DNA of 64,000 nucleotides from Arion vulgaris (GCA_020796225.1 CM036753.1:84850941-84914940), one strand, 5' to 3'; counted from the stretch's first letter, positions 1 through 9,429 are shown. Notes: generated by a model from the sequence alone, not told the origin. Program-made: numbers and translations.

Positions 1-128
1 CGTTCTAGTCCTGTTTTGAAATTAAAATCACGTTTTGAAACTTTCTTGTAGAAAATGGGGGCTGTGGAAAAATTAATTAATTTTTATGACTTATGTTATA
101 GCGTGTTTAGTGTGTATATATACATACA

Positions 129-461
129 CACTATGCCAGTGGTTATCAAACGATGCGCTCAAGCCCACCAGCGTGCCCTTTGACATTCCTAGGTGCGCGC
201 TAGGCAATCCCAGATCAGGGGTCGGCAACGCGATGCCAGAGGGAACCAGGGTAACAAATCGCCAAGACACATCAAGCACATGCTTCTCATGCGCAGAAAT
301 TAAATGATGAGTAAAGGTACGTATCATTTTCCATTTATTTCTGTATTTCTTTGCTTTTTGCATCTTATTTACTCAGTTTTTGTGTACAGTGCTCCTACGA
401 CTTTTTGTAGGTCTTCAAATGTTCCCCGACTTCCAAAAGTTTGAGAGCCACTGCACTATGC
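129..461. mobile_element. hAT-type MITE with TIRs and perfect 8-bp TSD
   Basis: The element itself is 137-453 (317 bp). Its ends are inverted repeats, CAGTGGTTATCAAAC at the left and the complement of CAGTGGCTCTCAAAC at the right. It is flanked by a perfect 8-bp direct repeat CACTATGC (129-136 and 454-461). CAG-starting TIRs with 8-bp duplications are the hallmark of the hAT superfamily. There is no transposase coding capacity, so it is non-autonomous. A second hAT-like start (CAGGGGTCGGCAAC, near 216) lies inside it. Confidence 0.9.
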
Positions 462-639
462 GCACATCAATTTAAATATTTTAGTCATATTAAGACAGAT
501 GACACGCTTTTGAAAATCAGTATGGAAGGGAAGTTGGAAAACGGGAGAGCTAGGGCAGACGAGATAACATTTGGAGAGAAACATCAGAAAGGGGGCAATC
601 AGTCTGGTAGAATGTACCATTAGGACAAGGGACAGTACA

Positions 640-648
640 AGCTGCGCG

Positions 649-685
<37 letters not shown>

Positions 686-692
686 ACATACA
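640..692. repeat. (CA)n microsatellite
   Basis: A run of CA dinucleotides preceded by GCGCGTGCGCGC. It has no coding significance; the minus-strand ORF across it is a cysteine/valine read-through. Confidence 0.9.
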
Positions 693-771
693 CACATAAC
701 TAATGGTGCGTGAGAAAGAAGGCATCAAGATATCACATCTCAAAATTAAACAGTACTATTACTTGAAACAT

Positions 772-1376
772 CGGCTGTGTTTTGCCGGGACTCGCATGGG
801 GAGCAACGAATAGTAACACCGTGAACTACAAGGCATGTCGTAAGAGGCGACTGAGGTAGGAGCCTAGGAAGCCACCCTAGTAAATAAAAAGCGTCGCAGA
901 AATCGGATGTGCTTGCCTACTTGTAGGCACATAACTGGTCTACATGTAGGCACATAACTGGTCTACTTGTAGGCACATAACTGGTCTACATGTAGGCACA
1001 TAACTGGTCTACTTGTAGGCACATAACTGGTCTACATGTAGGCACATAACTGGTCTACATGTAGGCACATAACTGGTCTACTTGTAGGCACATAACTGGT
1101 CTACTTGTAGGCACATAACTGGTCTACTTGTAGGCACATAACTGGTCTACATGTAGGCACATAACTGGTCTACTTGTAGGCACATAACTGGTCTACTTGT
1201 AGGCACATAACTGGTCTACTTGTAGGCACATAACTGGTCTACTTGTAGGCACATAACTGGTCTACTTGTAGGTACATAACTGGTACAACGTACAATCGCT
1301 TTTAGGCTCAGATCACATACAAATCATAAAGGGTGGTTTAACAAGTGGTCGACATGGAATGTACGAAGATGAAGCA
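772..1376 (+). mobile_element. SINE A copy 1, expanded by an internal minisatellite
   Basis: It carries the family A landmarks in order: the GCCGGGACTCGC head, CATGTCGTAAGAGGCGACT core (837), CAGAAATCGGATGTG (898), the ACAACGTACAATCGC block after the array, GATCACATACAAATC, and a degenerate GAAGATGAAG tail. Removing the 15 extra 23-bp units of the internal array (916-1283) leaves about 260 bp, close to the 255 bp of the TSD-bounded copy at 39161-39415. No clear TSD is seen. Confidence 0.88.
916..1283 (+). repeat. 23-bp minisatellite inside SINE A (16 units)
   Basis: The unit is TCTAC(T/A)TGTAGGCACATAACTGG, 23 bp; 368 bp equals 16 units almost exactly. Units differ mainly at one A/T position (CTTG or CATG). 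The single-copy equivalent in other SINE A copies reads CCTACTTGTAGGCGCATAACTGG, so the array is an amplification of the element's own sequence. The unit includes the small palindrome CTACTTGTAG. Confidence 0.95.
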
Positions 1377-1384
1377 GAAAACGA

Positions 1385-1685
1385 AGACTAGAAACACGAG
1401 GATCACAGACTTACAGATTGTTAAAAAAAACCTGTTAGTATTTCAGTTAAGAAACTAGAGCCTAGAGATGAATGCGCAAATATCGTATTTTGCTACAGTT
1501 ATTTAATACGATTAAATCGTGCAGTCAATGTTAATGAATTGTTCTTAATCAAAATATGAAAATCAAGTATCAAAGTCAACCTTGGTGTTGCCTGTGACAT
1601 GCTGCATCCAGGAACGCAGTTTCATAAAAGGGAAGAGGAAATTGACCACCAAATCATTGAAGCTAAGGGTGATGTATCTTCTAGC
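1385..1685. other. Unassigned single-copy DNA
   Basis: AT-rich sequence with no repeat, ORF or motif that I can recognise. Confidence 0.5.
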
Positions 1686-1687
1686 TA

Positions 1688-1878
1688 GTTAATGACAGCC
1701 GGTACCTATGAAGTCGGAGTAATGCTCGCCTGAATGACGGGGGAAATTGGTGATACGGAAAGAAAGCATTCACGCAACAATCAGTCAGATGTGTCATATT
1801 AGGTGCATGGGTACGCCAGAATTCATAGATAGAAAAAGAAAAAGAAATGACTCCAATCTGTAATAGACACTTTTCAGA
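1688..1878 (+). repeat. Dispersed repeat family H, copy 1
   Basis: It shares an ordered set of blocks with 31985-32130 and 34625-34770: GAAGTCGGAG, CTGAATG, AATTGGTGATA, AAAGCATTCACGCAA, ATCAGTCAGA and CCAGAATTCATAG. No terminal structure or protein match is evident, so the class is unknown. It runs directly into the 45-bp tandem array that follows. Confidence 0.6.
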
Positions 1879-2057
1879 CCAATGAGACAATACTACTGGC
1901 TATAGAACATAACATAACTAACTTACCAATGAGACAATACTACTGGCTATAGAACATAACATAACTAAGACCAATGAGACAATACTACTGGCTATAGAAC
2001 ATAACATAACTAAGACCAATGAGACAATACTACTGGCTATAGAACATAACATAACTA
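1878..2057. repeat. 45-bp tandem repeat (4 units)
   Basis: The unit begins CCAATGAGACAATACTACTG and continues GCTATAGAACATAACATAAC. Four nearly identical copies occur. Confidence 0.93.
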
Positions 2058-2299
2058 ATGTAACAAAACAGACAAGTAATGAAGACAGTAGAAATCACTA
2101 ATTAAAACAGACATGCCAATGAAACAAGACACACAAATTAATAAGAATAGTCCGACCAATGTAACCAGTGAGACAACACAAACCAATAAGTGAAGACAAT
2201 TTAATGGACGAGATAAACAAACTACTAAACTAATAAAAACATCAGACATCTGATCAAAAAATCCTTCTGCTTGAAAGGTTGCCATATTATAACTTTGCT

Positions 2300-2744
2300 T
2301 GGAGTCTCTGTGGCGTAGTGGTTATGTGCTCATCTCTCGTGTCAAAGGTATCAGGTTCGCTCCCTCGTGGAGCCTTCTGGATATTGTTCCAGAGATCGCT
2401 GATCTCAGTGTAGGTGAGATCGAGTTCCTAGTCTTATCGGAGACAAACGATAACACGTAGGTCCTGTGTTCAATTTGAGCACGTAAAAGAATCCATGGCA
2501 GCTCAAATTCGAGAAGAGCAGGCTGGAAAGCCGCTGCCCGTGAAAAATTCATTAGAATAGATACAAAATAAAATTCCTACAAAAATATCTTCACAATCTC
2601 CAAAATTGCACCGGCGTCCTTTGCAGGTGCTACGGCGTTTCTGTACTGGCGCTGATATCTTCATGTGTAAGAAAGAGATCTGAGTACACATGGTTGCTCA
2701 CCGAAGTGTAATGATGATGGTCCTATCAATCAATCAATCGAATC
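2300..2744 (+). mobile_element. tRNA-derived SINE, family C, near full length
   Basis: The head has RNA polymerase III promoter-like boxes: A-box-like TGGCGTAGTGG (2310) and B-box-like GGTTCGCTCCC (2354). The body carries CTCAGTGTAGGTGAGATCGAG, GCACGTAAAAGAA, a GAAGAGCAGGCTGGAAAGCC block and TAAGAAAGAGATC. The 3' end is a (TCAA)n run. The mid-body GCACGTAAAAGAACCC..GCAG block resembles the conserved central domain of some metazoan SINEs (possibly Nin-DC type), but I cannot confirm that without alignment. Other copies are at 7160, 16002 and 24028. Confidence 0.85.
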
Positions 2745-3024
2745 AAATCATAGTGGTCGCCCGAGTGGTTATCGGGGCCCAAATTTGGGGTGTAAAGAAT
2801 AGAACCACTGTTACCTGCCACGCATGTCGTAAGAGGCGACTAAGGAGGTTTGGCTGAAATCGGATGCACATGTCCTAAACGTGTAGAAATCTATACGTTT
2901 AGGGGCCTACCAAACCAACGTGCAACGTATACACGTTCTTGGCAGATCAAACATATCACAAAGAGTGATTAAAATTGGTCGTAAAGAACGAACGCAAAGA
3001 AGAAGAAGAAGAAATCATAGTAGT
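2745..3024 (+). mobile_element. SINE B copy 1 with TSD
   Basis: The element is 2758-3011. It starts CGCCCGAGTGGTTATCGG, has the core CATGTCGTAAGAGGCGACT, the block ATACACGTTCTTGGCA, the 3' block GGTCGTAAAGAACGAACGC and a (GAA)n tail. A 13-bp direct repeat with one mismatch (AAATCATAGTGGT / AAATCATAGTAGT) flanks it. The GCCCGAGTGGTTA head looks like the D-arm/A-box part of a tRNA-Ser/Leu. It inserted immediately 3' of the SINE C copy. Confidence 0.92.
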
Positions 3025-3044
3025 CGTTTTATATATATATATAT

Positions 3045-3750
3045 CTGCTGTCAGCGTACACAACATGTACATATTTTCAGATTTCTCTGTGCACAACTTT
3101 GCTAACTGTCCCACATGTTTGTTTCACTAAATCTTCTACGACTTACATAATAAATTTCACTGTTTTAATAACGATTCTTCCCAGACACACAGTAGATAGT
3201 TTTATCTACTGTCTATGCGTCTGCGTGTCAATCATATATGAGTCCACATTACGACTCGCCAGCCTGCCACTGCCAGAAATAGAAACTCATTTAGATTCAG
3301 CACTCCAGATAACGGGAAGCTTGAAATAAGACGCCAGGTTCAAACGCCTGTCTTTTATTATGAACATGGCACAGGCTGAGTTCTTATCTTTCGTCAGCAA
3401 AATTTGGAAACAGTTATCATCCATGGATAGTATACGTCTGAAGTTTCACAAACTTGCACTTTCTCATTTTCTAGAACTGAGAGTGAGCTCTAACTTCAAG
3501 TTAAAAGGATTTCTCAAAGCTCGCCAGGACCGGTTATTAGTTACATCTATTAAGAGTTTTTAAAGTTTCATTTTCTTGCTCAAAGTAAAGTTTAGAGGAA
3601 AATGAGGCGGGTCCTATCTCGGTAAACATAACTGTCGACACGACAGTGTTTCACGATGAATTATAATCACAAATTATCTTGTTTGTCCGTCAGTCCCGTG
3701 TGTAAACTTGCAGTGCTTAAGTAAAATAAAGCGATTTCAAAGGAATTATT
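3045..3750. other. Unassigned DNA
   Basis: No repeat family, structural RNA or convincing ORF recognised. Two short ORFs (61 and 76 aa) lack any familiar motif. Confidence 0.45.
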
Positions 3751-3930
3751 GTTGATTGCAGTGGCGGCTCGTGATCATTTTTGTTGGTGGGGCCAGACAG
3801 AAATTTTCGGAAATATCATGTTTTCGGTTAGGTTATATTTTAATGTATAAAATAATAAATACGTTACATCTTATTTTTGGTGGGGCCCATTTCCACTGGC
3901 CCTTAATAACGAGCCACCCCTGATTAATTG
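3751..3930 (+). mobile_element. hAT-like MITE, CAGTGGCGGCTCG family, copy 1
   Basis: The element is 3759-3922 (164 bp). The left end CAGTGGCGGCTCGTGATCA and right end AATAACGAGCCACCCCTG form inverted repeats. The flanking octamers GTTGATTG and ATTAATTG match at 6 of 8 positions, consistent with an aged 8-bp TSD. Sister copies are at 18111-18275 and 51248-51401, both in the opposite orientation. Confidence 0.85.
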
Positions 3931-3984
3931 CTTTCATTTCTCTAAAAATGTGATTTAAGCAGTTTGAAGTTGCCCGTTTTACAA

Positions 3985-4140
3985 GTAGAACTGGATGCCT
4001 GAGGGACAGAGTGAGAAGTATGTTTAATCAGTGAGCTACGGAACCATCAGTATGCATACTCTTCGATATCTGCTGGGGAGACTGAACACCTATGAGTCTA
4101 CCGAAGTTCAATGACGGGTCAGTAACCAATAATCGATATC
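3985..4140 (+). repeat. Dispersed repeat family G, copy 1
   Basis: It shares GGATGCCTGAGG, ACAGAGTGAG, ACCATCAGTATG, CTCTTCGATATCTGCTGGGG, GACTGA and a terminal ACCAATAA run with copies at 13555, 25862 (minus) and 53805. The CCAATAA-type 3' end suggests a retroposon. No RNA polymerase III boxes are visible. Confidence 0.65.
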
Positions 4141-4149
4141 TCTTAAAAC

Positions 4150-4300
4150 AAAGATCTAAAGCCAAAGGATTGACTTCATTAGTTTTACCCCATATGGCTT
4201 GGTCCCCTCCGCAGAAATAATACATTACTTTCCGAGAGTATTGCACAAAGCACGAACTCCGTAGATCCGGCAACAATCCTAGAGGTCAGTTGACAAAAAT
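4150..4300 (-). mobile_element. SINE F fragment
   Basis: It matches the 3' part of family F (copies at 11740, 25190, 39898 and 41300): CCCCATATGG, GCAGAAAT, GAGTATTGCACAAAG, CTCCGTAG and GGCAACAATCC in the same order. The tRNA-like head is missing. Confidence 0.6.
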
Positions 4301-4315
4301 GCACCCGTGAACAGA

Positions 4316-5115
4316 ACGGCGCGATTTCTCTCCTCCTCTCTCTCTCTCTCTCTCTCGCGATCACCGCTTATATTGATGTACCAGATTTTCCCATAAATCT
4401 CATTCATATGAAAATCTGATTCATGCATCCTTAGCATTGGTGTGTTTCGTCACATCTTCAGCGCCATTTGGAGCTCTGGTGATTATCCTTCGGCGATGTG
4501 TCCGGTTCTAGCCAGCGTTTACTGGGTTCGCTCTCCGTCAGTGGCTGTCCCCAGCCGACCTGCAAGGCAGCAGGTTGCTATTTTCTGTTAGGGTAGCTAC
4601 CCTTAGACAACCTTTCCTCCCGGGATGTTGAGCGTCATCTGCCCAGGTTACCAGTCTTTTTTGGACTACTTGGTTTGCCTGCCGTCCAGTTTTGTGTACG
4701 ACTTGCTCCGCTAGCCTTTGATTGTCCCCAATCGAACTACAAGGCTGTAGTGGTTCTCTGCGAGGGAAACGCGGTTATTGTTCTCTGGATGGAGATCCCA
4801 TCTTCGAGGCTCGCTACCGTTTTGTCGACATCTCGTTTCTTTTGAGTGCCCATTCGTCCATTTCTGCTTGTGCCCTCGTCAACGGACTGAGCCCGCCCCT
4901 TTTCACTTCGTCACTTATGCTCGCTTTGTTCTACTCGGCGACACCTTACCCATTTCTATCTCACTGTGCACAGTGCACAGTTTATCACCATTCGGTTGGA
5001 ACGTTTGCACTGGATTCAAGCCTCTGCTGGTCTTTCCAGTTTTTCTGCACATTTGGGTCGGACCGCACACCCCTTCTCGGCGCGATTCAAATCCACCAGC
5101 TTCGGAACGCAAGAT
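4316..5115 (-). mobile_element. GC-richer composite element ending in (GA)n
   Basis: On the minus strand the stretch ends with CGGTGATCGCGAGAGAGAGA. Its 4380-4540 part matches the MITE at 25437-25707, including TTATCCTTCGGCGATGTGTC and AGCGCCATTTGGAGCTCTGG. The remaining 570 bp (to about 5110) are clearly GC-richer than the surroundings and end near a B-box-like GGATTTGAATCG read on the minus strand. Short ORFs run through it on both strands (131 and 190 aa plus; 74 aa minus), but none has a recognisable domain. The class is uncertain: either a longer relative of the 25.4-kb MITE or a composite. Confidence 0.5.
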
Positions 5116-5612
5116 AGAGACGTATCTACTTATCCACAAACACTTTATATCTCTACATATAGATTACAATTGTCAGACAGTGCACAAGTCTTGTAGTTAT
5201 TATGAAGTTTTTAAAGCGCAAACTTTGAGCACATGTGTGCTGCTTTTTTTTTTGCAACGAAAATTAAAAGTAGTCGGAAAAAAAGATAGAAACAGCACAA
5301 AAAAGTTCCTTACGGAGCAGCACATAACGAAATTTGTTTTTAATATTTGATTTATATATTTGTTAGATGAAACATGAGATTGTAATTTGAATCTCATGTG
5401 AATCTGAAATGTAGCCAGCATTTTATAAATGTGATTAAGAAACAAAACACAGACAAACTCTCACGACTTGTGCATATTTCTCAGATATATTTCGTACAGA
5501 TCTATTTCTTACAAATCTATTTATCAGACAGTTTCTAAGAAATCTATTTTAAAAGACTGTATTTCGGAAATCTATTTTCCGAAAGACCCATATTTCATTA
5601 ATCTATCACCTC
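5115..5612. other. AT-rich DNA with degenerate short repeat
   Basis: From about 5480 a loose repeat of the type TTTC..AGAAATCTATTT recurs five to six times, and again near 5870-5915 and 6585-6625 on the other side of the LINE and SINE insertions. Nothing else is recognised. Confidence 0.4.
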
Positions 5613-5825
5613 CATATAATGGGTATCAAGACTCAGCGGCCTGCATTGGTGGAGCACCAAAGCACTCCCCGGAGCACATCCTGCAAGACTGCCCGAGCCT
5701 GAGCAGTGTGATAATGGAAATTTGGCCAACCAAAACAACACTACAAAACAAACTATGTGGGACCGGTGAAGACCTCTAGCGCACCGTCCTGTTTATGACA
5801 CATACCGGAGTAGTCGTATAGCAGA
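5612..5825 (+). mobile_element. LINE C-terminal tail (RNase-H-type LINE), dead copy 1
   Basis: The translation contains PEHILQDCPSL, then a W-P pair, then NKLCGTGEDL, a stop codon (5777-5779) and an in-frame continuation RTVLFMTHTG. This is the C-terminal Cys/His tail downstream of the RNase H domain in Jockey/I-like non-LTR retrotransposons (family pattern C-x-C ... EHvLQdCp ... WP ... KLyG). The first cysteine pair is degraded here. The same tail appears at 21930-22215 (minus) and 48540-49050 (plus). It is a 5'-truncated, inactive remnant; its assignment to the RNase-H LINE group is firm and the exact clade is not. Confidence 0.82.
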
Positions 5826-5922
5826 AGTTGATCGCAGCAGCATTAATCTATTCTCCCAGAGACTAATAGTTTATTAATTTGTTCTCCCAGACACCTATAT
5901 TTCATTAGTCTAGCAGTATGGA

Positions 5923-6520
5923 TTAGAGCGGAGCTCCTATACGAAAGACCCGGTTTCAATCAACGGTAAGAGCAAGGAATTTGTGCTGTCGGGGGCATAA
6001 TAAAAACGAACTTGAACAGTTTGACGCCGACGACCTTACTAGCCATGCGACCATTAGCACTAGCCAGCAACCATTAGCACTAGCCATGCGACCATTAGCA
6101 CTAGCCAGCGACCATTAGCACAGCCTGGACCATTAGCTAGCCATGCGACCATTAGCACTAGCCAGCGACCATTAGCACTAGCCATGCGACCATTAGCACT
6201 AGCCATGCGACCATTAGCACTAGCCATGCGACCATTAGCACTAGCCAGCGACCATTAGCCTAGCCGCACCTTAGCACGCCATGCGACCATTAGCACTAGC
6301 CATGCGACCATTAGCACTAGCGGACCATTAGCACTAGCCATGCGACCATTAGCACTAGCCATGCGACCATTAGCACTAGCCAGCGACCATTAGCACTAGC
6401 CATGCGACCATTAGCACTAGCCATGCGACCATTAGCACTAGCCAGCGACCATTAGCACTAGCCATGCGACCATTAAACTTCAGAATCATCCCTCCCCGTC
6501 TAAACCGAAATAAAAATGGT
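5923..6520 (+). mobile_element. SINE I copy 1, expanded by an internal minisatellite
   Basis: The head (GGAGCTCCTATACGAAAGAC, then CGGTTTCAATCAACGG) parallels the tRNA-like head at 57355 (GCAGCTCCCATGCAGGAGAC, GTTCGATTCACG). Downstream ATAAAAACGAACTTGAACAG parallels ATAAATGAAAATTCCTAGCC..GAACAG, and the 3' part CATGCGACCATTAAACTTC parallels CATGCAGCCATTAACTTCC. Between these conserved flanks the segment GCCATGCGACCATTAGC has been amplified about 22 times (6034-6475). Confidence 0.75.
6034..6475 (+). repeat. 21-bp minisatellite inside SINE I (about 22 units)
   Basis: The unit is ACTAGCCATGCGACCATTAGC (21 bp), with a 19-20-bp variant carrying CAGCG instead of CATGCG. A few units near 6120-6140 and 6255-6280 have scattered single-base losses. 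The unit is homologous to the single-copy TTGCCATGCAGCCATTAACT of the SINE I copy at 57355-57560. Confidence 0.92.
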
Positions 6521-7155
6521 ATTACAAGCAGTAACGACATATTTTAAAAAATATATTTTCCCACCGCCATATATTTTTTTAGTTTATTTCACAGAAACCT
6601 ATTTCTCAAACTGGTGACAATGTATTTCGTTTCTTATGAAAAACTATTCCAAGTTTTCTTTCTCCTCTATGACAGTTATGTTGTTAGAATGTCTTACGTT
6701 TATTTCGTCGACAATTGTGTGCTACACATTCTCTCATTTGTTATTGTGACAGTTTTGTTATTATACATCCTATATTTGTATTTTCTTTACAGCTGTTGCT
6801 AAATATCCCATAGATTACTGATTGTGACAGTTCTGTTATTAGACTTTCCCTAGCTGGACTAGCTGGGACAACTCATAACACGTTATTCATGTTACCTGTC
6901 ATGGCTGCTCTATAATCAGACTTGTATTAGATATTGGTCGTGACAGGACTGTGTGATTAGGATTATAGATAGATTAACTAAGATATGCGTTCGTGATTCC
7001 TGAAGGTAGTTGGTAACCTGGAGATTGTCAGATCTTGGAAGATTGGGAGCCACGTTATCGTAGACAATCCAACATTTTGGGGGTCTTTGGTGTGTCAAGG
7101 TACAGTTCACACTTTTTAATATCTTAAGTGCTCGGTTCGTTTTCCGTGTGAAGCG
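6520..7155. other. Unassigned AT-rich DNA
   Basis: No family member or domain recognised. Short ORFs (62 and 64 aa) look incidental. Confidence 0.45.
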
Positions 7156-7159
7156 ATTG

Positions 7160-7495
7160 TAAATTTTTCAGTGATCTCTGATCATAGTGTATGTGAGATC
7201 GAGTCCCTAGTCCTACAAAAGACGAACGATACAATATATGCTATCTGTTTCAAGATGAAAACGTAAACGAAGATTTGAAAGTTTAAAAGTCATTTAAGTG
7301 TAGGCTGTAAAACCCTATACTGAACAATATTCTTTAAACATTCAAATAAATTCCAACAACATTTTACAAAATTAAATAAGTAGTCTTTGCCGATTCTACA
7401 TAGTTTATGCACAGCTACTGATATTTTTACGTGTAAGAAAGAGATCGGAGCACCCATACTTATTCATGGAAGTGAAATGAGTGTCCTATCAATCC
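7160..7495 (+). mobile_element. SINE C copy, 5'-truncated and diverged
   Basis: Recognisable blocks are CAGTGATCTCTGATC, GTATGTGAGATCGAG, AGTCCTAC, TTTTACGTGTAAGAAAG, AGATCGGAGCAC and a final TGTCCTATCAATCCTAAAC. The tRNA-like head is absent and the middle has drifted. Confidence 0.7.
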
Positions 7496-7689
7496 TAAAC
7501 AAAAATAAAGTTATAAATATAATACATGTTTGGAGTGAACAAACAACGACCAAGAAAAATCAGTGACAGAAGAATGCTACAATAAATTATTATATCTCAT
7601 GGATATAAAGAAAGAAAAAAATGACATTAATTTCTAATGGATAACATAAATACACGATGTTAACACAGGACCACAAACAGGGAACTATG

Positions 7690-7970
7690 GCATAGAGAGA
7701 GGGTCAACGGCAGGTGGAACAAGAAATAAGGGTCAGAATGTGGCGATGGATAGGACACACACTGAGGAGACCTTCTGACAGCATCACGAGACAGGCCGCC
7801 CGATAGAACCCCAGGGTAATAGAGATAAGGGAAGACCCAAGAACACCTGGAGGCGGGAGTTGGAATCGGAATGCAAGAAAATGGAGAGAGAGTGGAGAGG
7901 TTTGGAAAAGATGGCGTTTGATAGAAAGACTTGGAAGACCTTGGTAGCGGAAATAAGCGCCTACCTAGAG
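7690..7970 (+). mobile_element. LINE C-terminal tail (WRWIGH/GRP type), dead
   Basis: The translated segments [20 protein letters not shown] and, after a frame change, GRPKNTWRRELESE followed by REWRGLEKMAFDRKTWKTLV are the conserved C-terminal tail of many animal non-LTR retrotransposons (RWRWIGHvLR ... WnPqGkRkrGRP..TWRR). Two lesions are visible: a TAG codon at the tryptophan position just after QAAR (about 7803) and a one-base loss in the following CCC run that changes frame. The 115-aa ORF from 7860 is the remainder of this tail plus read-through, not a gene. The 46.0-kb minus-strand fragment has the same architecture. Confidence 0.88.
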
Positions 7971-8520
7971 GTGAAGGAGGAAGAAGAAGGTATAACTACA
8001 ACGTCAGGATCAGATAACAGTAACTTTGAAGATGTCATGGAGAAACAGGGACTTAGCACTAAGAATGGCAATAAAGAGCCATTTACAAATGTATGTGATT
8101 CAAGTCAATTGAATATATTAGGAAGTATGTTTCCACAAGAACGAATAAGCAAAGCAGCATGGATACATTCAGAAGATAAAACAGAAAAATTGAGCATATA
8201 CGTATAAACAACAAGTTTAAATCATCAATACAGAATGAAGAAATATGTCGATGAGTAGATGTGAGATAAGACCAGCCATCTGCTGTTAAATTAAATAAAG
8301 TTGAAACTTGAAAAGATATTCAACAACACAAGATTAAATGTTCAAATGATTTTTAGGACCAACAGAAAAGAGAAGAATTTGCAATACAATTCTCAAGTAT
8401 GTTGTAAAGTTTTCTTGTACTGTAGAGGCAACAAAGCTAACAACATAATCTTTTTTTAGGCGAACCGATGCAGTATTTACAGTCCTTTACGTACCTATAG
8501 CTCTAAGTATATTTATTACA
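7970..8520. other. Unassigned DNA downstream of LINE tail
   Basis: It may include LINE 3' UTR; nothing is diagnostic. It is AT-rich with scattered short ORFs. Confidence 0.35.
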
Positions 8521-8805
8521 TTGCTTGTGCCCACGTCCTTAACCACGTCCACACATATCTTCCAAATGATTCTATTTTTATATTGTTTAGCGTGCACAAA
8601 CATACACACAAATATTTTCATGTTTCACCATGACAGGTTGGGCCGGGTTATCGCTAGCGATAATCTGTCTCGTATCAGGTTTCACCTCGTCGACCCATCT
8701 CCGTCGCAACGACTGGAACTTCCCGGCTTGAAACAGCCACCGAAATAAAAATGGAGGAAAGACATGTCACACTGTATTCGTGCTAAAAGAATCTATTTTC
8801 TTTTG

Positions 8806-9050
8806 AAAATGAAAATCGCGGCATATCCTTTACAGGACTTCGCCATATACCACAATAAATATGTTGTCGATTTTTTCTGGGCACCTCTTATACGTTCAGT
8901 AGTTTATCATTGATTTCTGAGTGGTGAGGTTTATTTTTACGGTTCGTAAAAATCCATGGAAACGAATTTTCTTCCAAATTGTCTGCCGCGGTGTTTGAAC
9001 AAGATACGCTTGGGTTGTGATCGAGCTTACTACCGCTTAAGCTACAGACG
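8806..9050 (-). mobile_element. SINE D copy 1
   Basis: Read on the minus strand it opens with a tRNA-like head (TAGCTTAAGCGGTAGTAAGC, then B-box-like TTCAAACACC) and continues with TTTCCATGGATTTTTACG, AAAATAAACCTCACC and ACTGAACGTATAAGAGG, ending at GGATATGCCGCGATTTTCAT. Homologous copies are at 9926, 12227, 24395 and 38430. Confidence 0.83.
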
Positions 9051-9060
9051 TCTACTATTT

Positions 9061-9351
9061 AGCTTTAGGTCTTGCCCGTGTGTTGCCGGGGGCCTCCAAG
9101 GTAAGCACAGAGTAGTAACATTGCTACTTACAAGGCATGTCGTAAGGAATGGCAAGGCATGGTGACTGAGGTAGGTGCCTATGGAAGCTACCCTAGTAAA
9201 TAAAAAGCGTCGCAGAAATCGGATCTGCTGACCTACCTGCAGGCGCATAACTGGCACAACGTACAATCGCTCTTAGGCTCGGATCACATACAAATCACAA
9301 ACAGTGGTTAACAAGAGGTCGATATGGAGCATTCGAAGAAGAAGCTTTAGG
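9061..9351 (+). mobile_element. SINE A copy 2 with 9-bp TSD
   Basis: The element (9070-9342) is flanked by AGCTTTAGG at 9061-9069 and 9343-9351. It has the TGTTGCCGGGGGC head, CATGTCGTAAG core (interrupted by a 17-bp partial duplication of GGCATGGTGAC-like sequence), AGTAAATAAAAAGCGTCGC, CACAACGTACAATCGCTC and GAAGAAGAAG tail. It sits head-on beside the minus-strand SINE D copy. Confidence 0.88.
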
Positions 9352-9429
9352 ACATATAAACAAGGATCCCACAATATGTAAATAAATGATCAACTTTGAG
9401 AACTAGTTCTAGCAGTGGTTGATGATACA

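Noticed and set aside
4722..5350. 131- and 190-aa overlapping ORFs
   Set aside because: Both fall mainly in a GC-rich mobile-element stretch, overlap in different frames, and show no domain.
6034..6475. CRISPR-like array
   Set aside because: Repeats are directly adjacent with no unique spacers; the sequence is eukaryotic in character and the unit derives from a SINE.
7860..8207. 115-aa ORF as a host gene
   Set aside because: Its first half is the C-terminal tail of a LINE whose upstream part lies in another frame with a stop codon.
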